Assembly: GCA_016184445.1 (NCBI GenBank)
Contig: JACPCT010000102.1
Location: 1 to 8,432 of the forward strand
Direction of reading: 5' to 3'
Source: Candidatus Tectimicrobiota bacterium
GTDB lineage: Bacteria; UBA8248
Length of the DNA stretch: 8,432 nt
How positions within the stretch are numbered: position 1 is the stretch's first letter; every line of letters starts with the position of its first letter. Below the pieces are notes generated by a model. The model was not told where the DNA came from. It saw nothing but the letters and a program-made list of their open reading frames with translations, and ran no database searches. This document shows, in pieces, positions 8,268 through 8,432 of this stretch. Both the position numbers and the translations under genes were made by a program.

Positions 8268-8431
8268 TACATGTTGCGGATGATGGCCCGTCCGAACTCC
8301 GAGCAGGAAACCTTCCGGGCCCCTTCCATCTGCCGCTCGAAGTCGTAGGTCACGGTCTTCTGGCGGAAGGTCTCCTCCATCCCCTTGGTGATCAGGGAGG
8401 CGGCCTCCGTCCAGCCCATGTACCCGAGCAT
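8267..8431 (-). CDS. icd: Isocitrate dehydrogenase (NADP-type), C-terminal end only
   Basis: Only the last 54 codons are in the window; the gene continues beyond the right edge, so this is a truncation by the window, not a defect. Icd decarboxylates isocitrate to 2-oxoglutarate. The visible protein opens [14 protein letters not shown] and contains [14 protein letters not shown], then ends [11 protein letters not shown] before a TAG stop. This matches the C-terminus of the E. coli-type NADP-dependent enzyme ([22 protein letters not shown]) almost block for block. Cofactor residues lie upstream, so NADP dependence is inferred from overall similarity only. mdh follows after 9 bp on the same strand. 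Confidence 0.92.
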
Positions 8432-8432
8432 C

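Overview
This is a gene-dense, high-G+C window (roughly two thirds G+C by eye). Every gene I can support lies on the minus strand, so transcription runs from the right edge to the left edge. The proteins are bacterial housekeeping types. High G+C, a TCA-cycle cluster of the order icd-mdh-sucC-sucD-ndk, and an LDH-like malate dehydrogenase suggest an uncultivated Gram-negative-type lineage, such as NC10/Methylomirabilota, Rokubacteria, Tectomicrobia or a Desulfobacterota relative. That placement is inference; nothing here fixes the taxon.

Right to left, region one (8432 to 4615) is the central-carbon cluster. It holds the C-terminus of NADP-type isocitrate dehydrogenase (icd, cut by the window edge), malate dehydrogenase (mdh), succinyl-CoA synthetase beta (sucC) and alpha (sucD), and nucleoside diphosphate kinase (ndk). 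The genes are 9, 148, 34 and 41 bp apart. icd, sucCD and mdh carry TCA-cycle steps, oxidative or reductive, and Ndk equilibrates the nucleoside triphosphate made or used by SucCD. The 2-oxoglutarate-oxidising enzyme is not in the window. The 148-bp mdh-sucC gap is the only large break. It holds a conspicuous AT-rich patch and a strong GC hairpin.

Region two (4614 to 4387) is a 228-bp gap with a symmetrical multi-hairpin repeat of the REP/BIME type.

Region three (4386 to 3607) is a single complete short-chain dehydrogenase/reductase (SDR) of unknown substrate.

Region four (3606 to 1) has a 136-bp gap with a terminator-like hairpin and a candidate extended -10 promoter. These are followed by uvrA (nucleotide excision repair) and truA (tRNA pseudouridine synthase, cut by the left edge). 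The last two overlap by 8 bp, so they are probably translationally coupled.

I do not see a new defence, mobile or biosynthetic system, a CRISPR array, a tRNA or an rRNA here. The points worth a second look are the BIME-like repeat, the odd mdh-sucC spacer, the terminator/promoter overlap before uvrA, a Ser-to-Ala change in the first ABC signature of UvrA, and a glycine-rich insertion in SucD.
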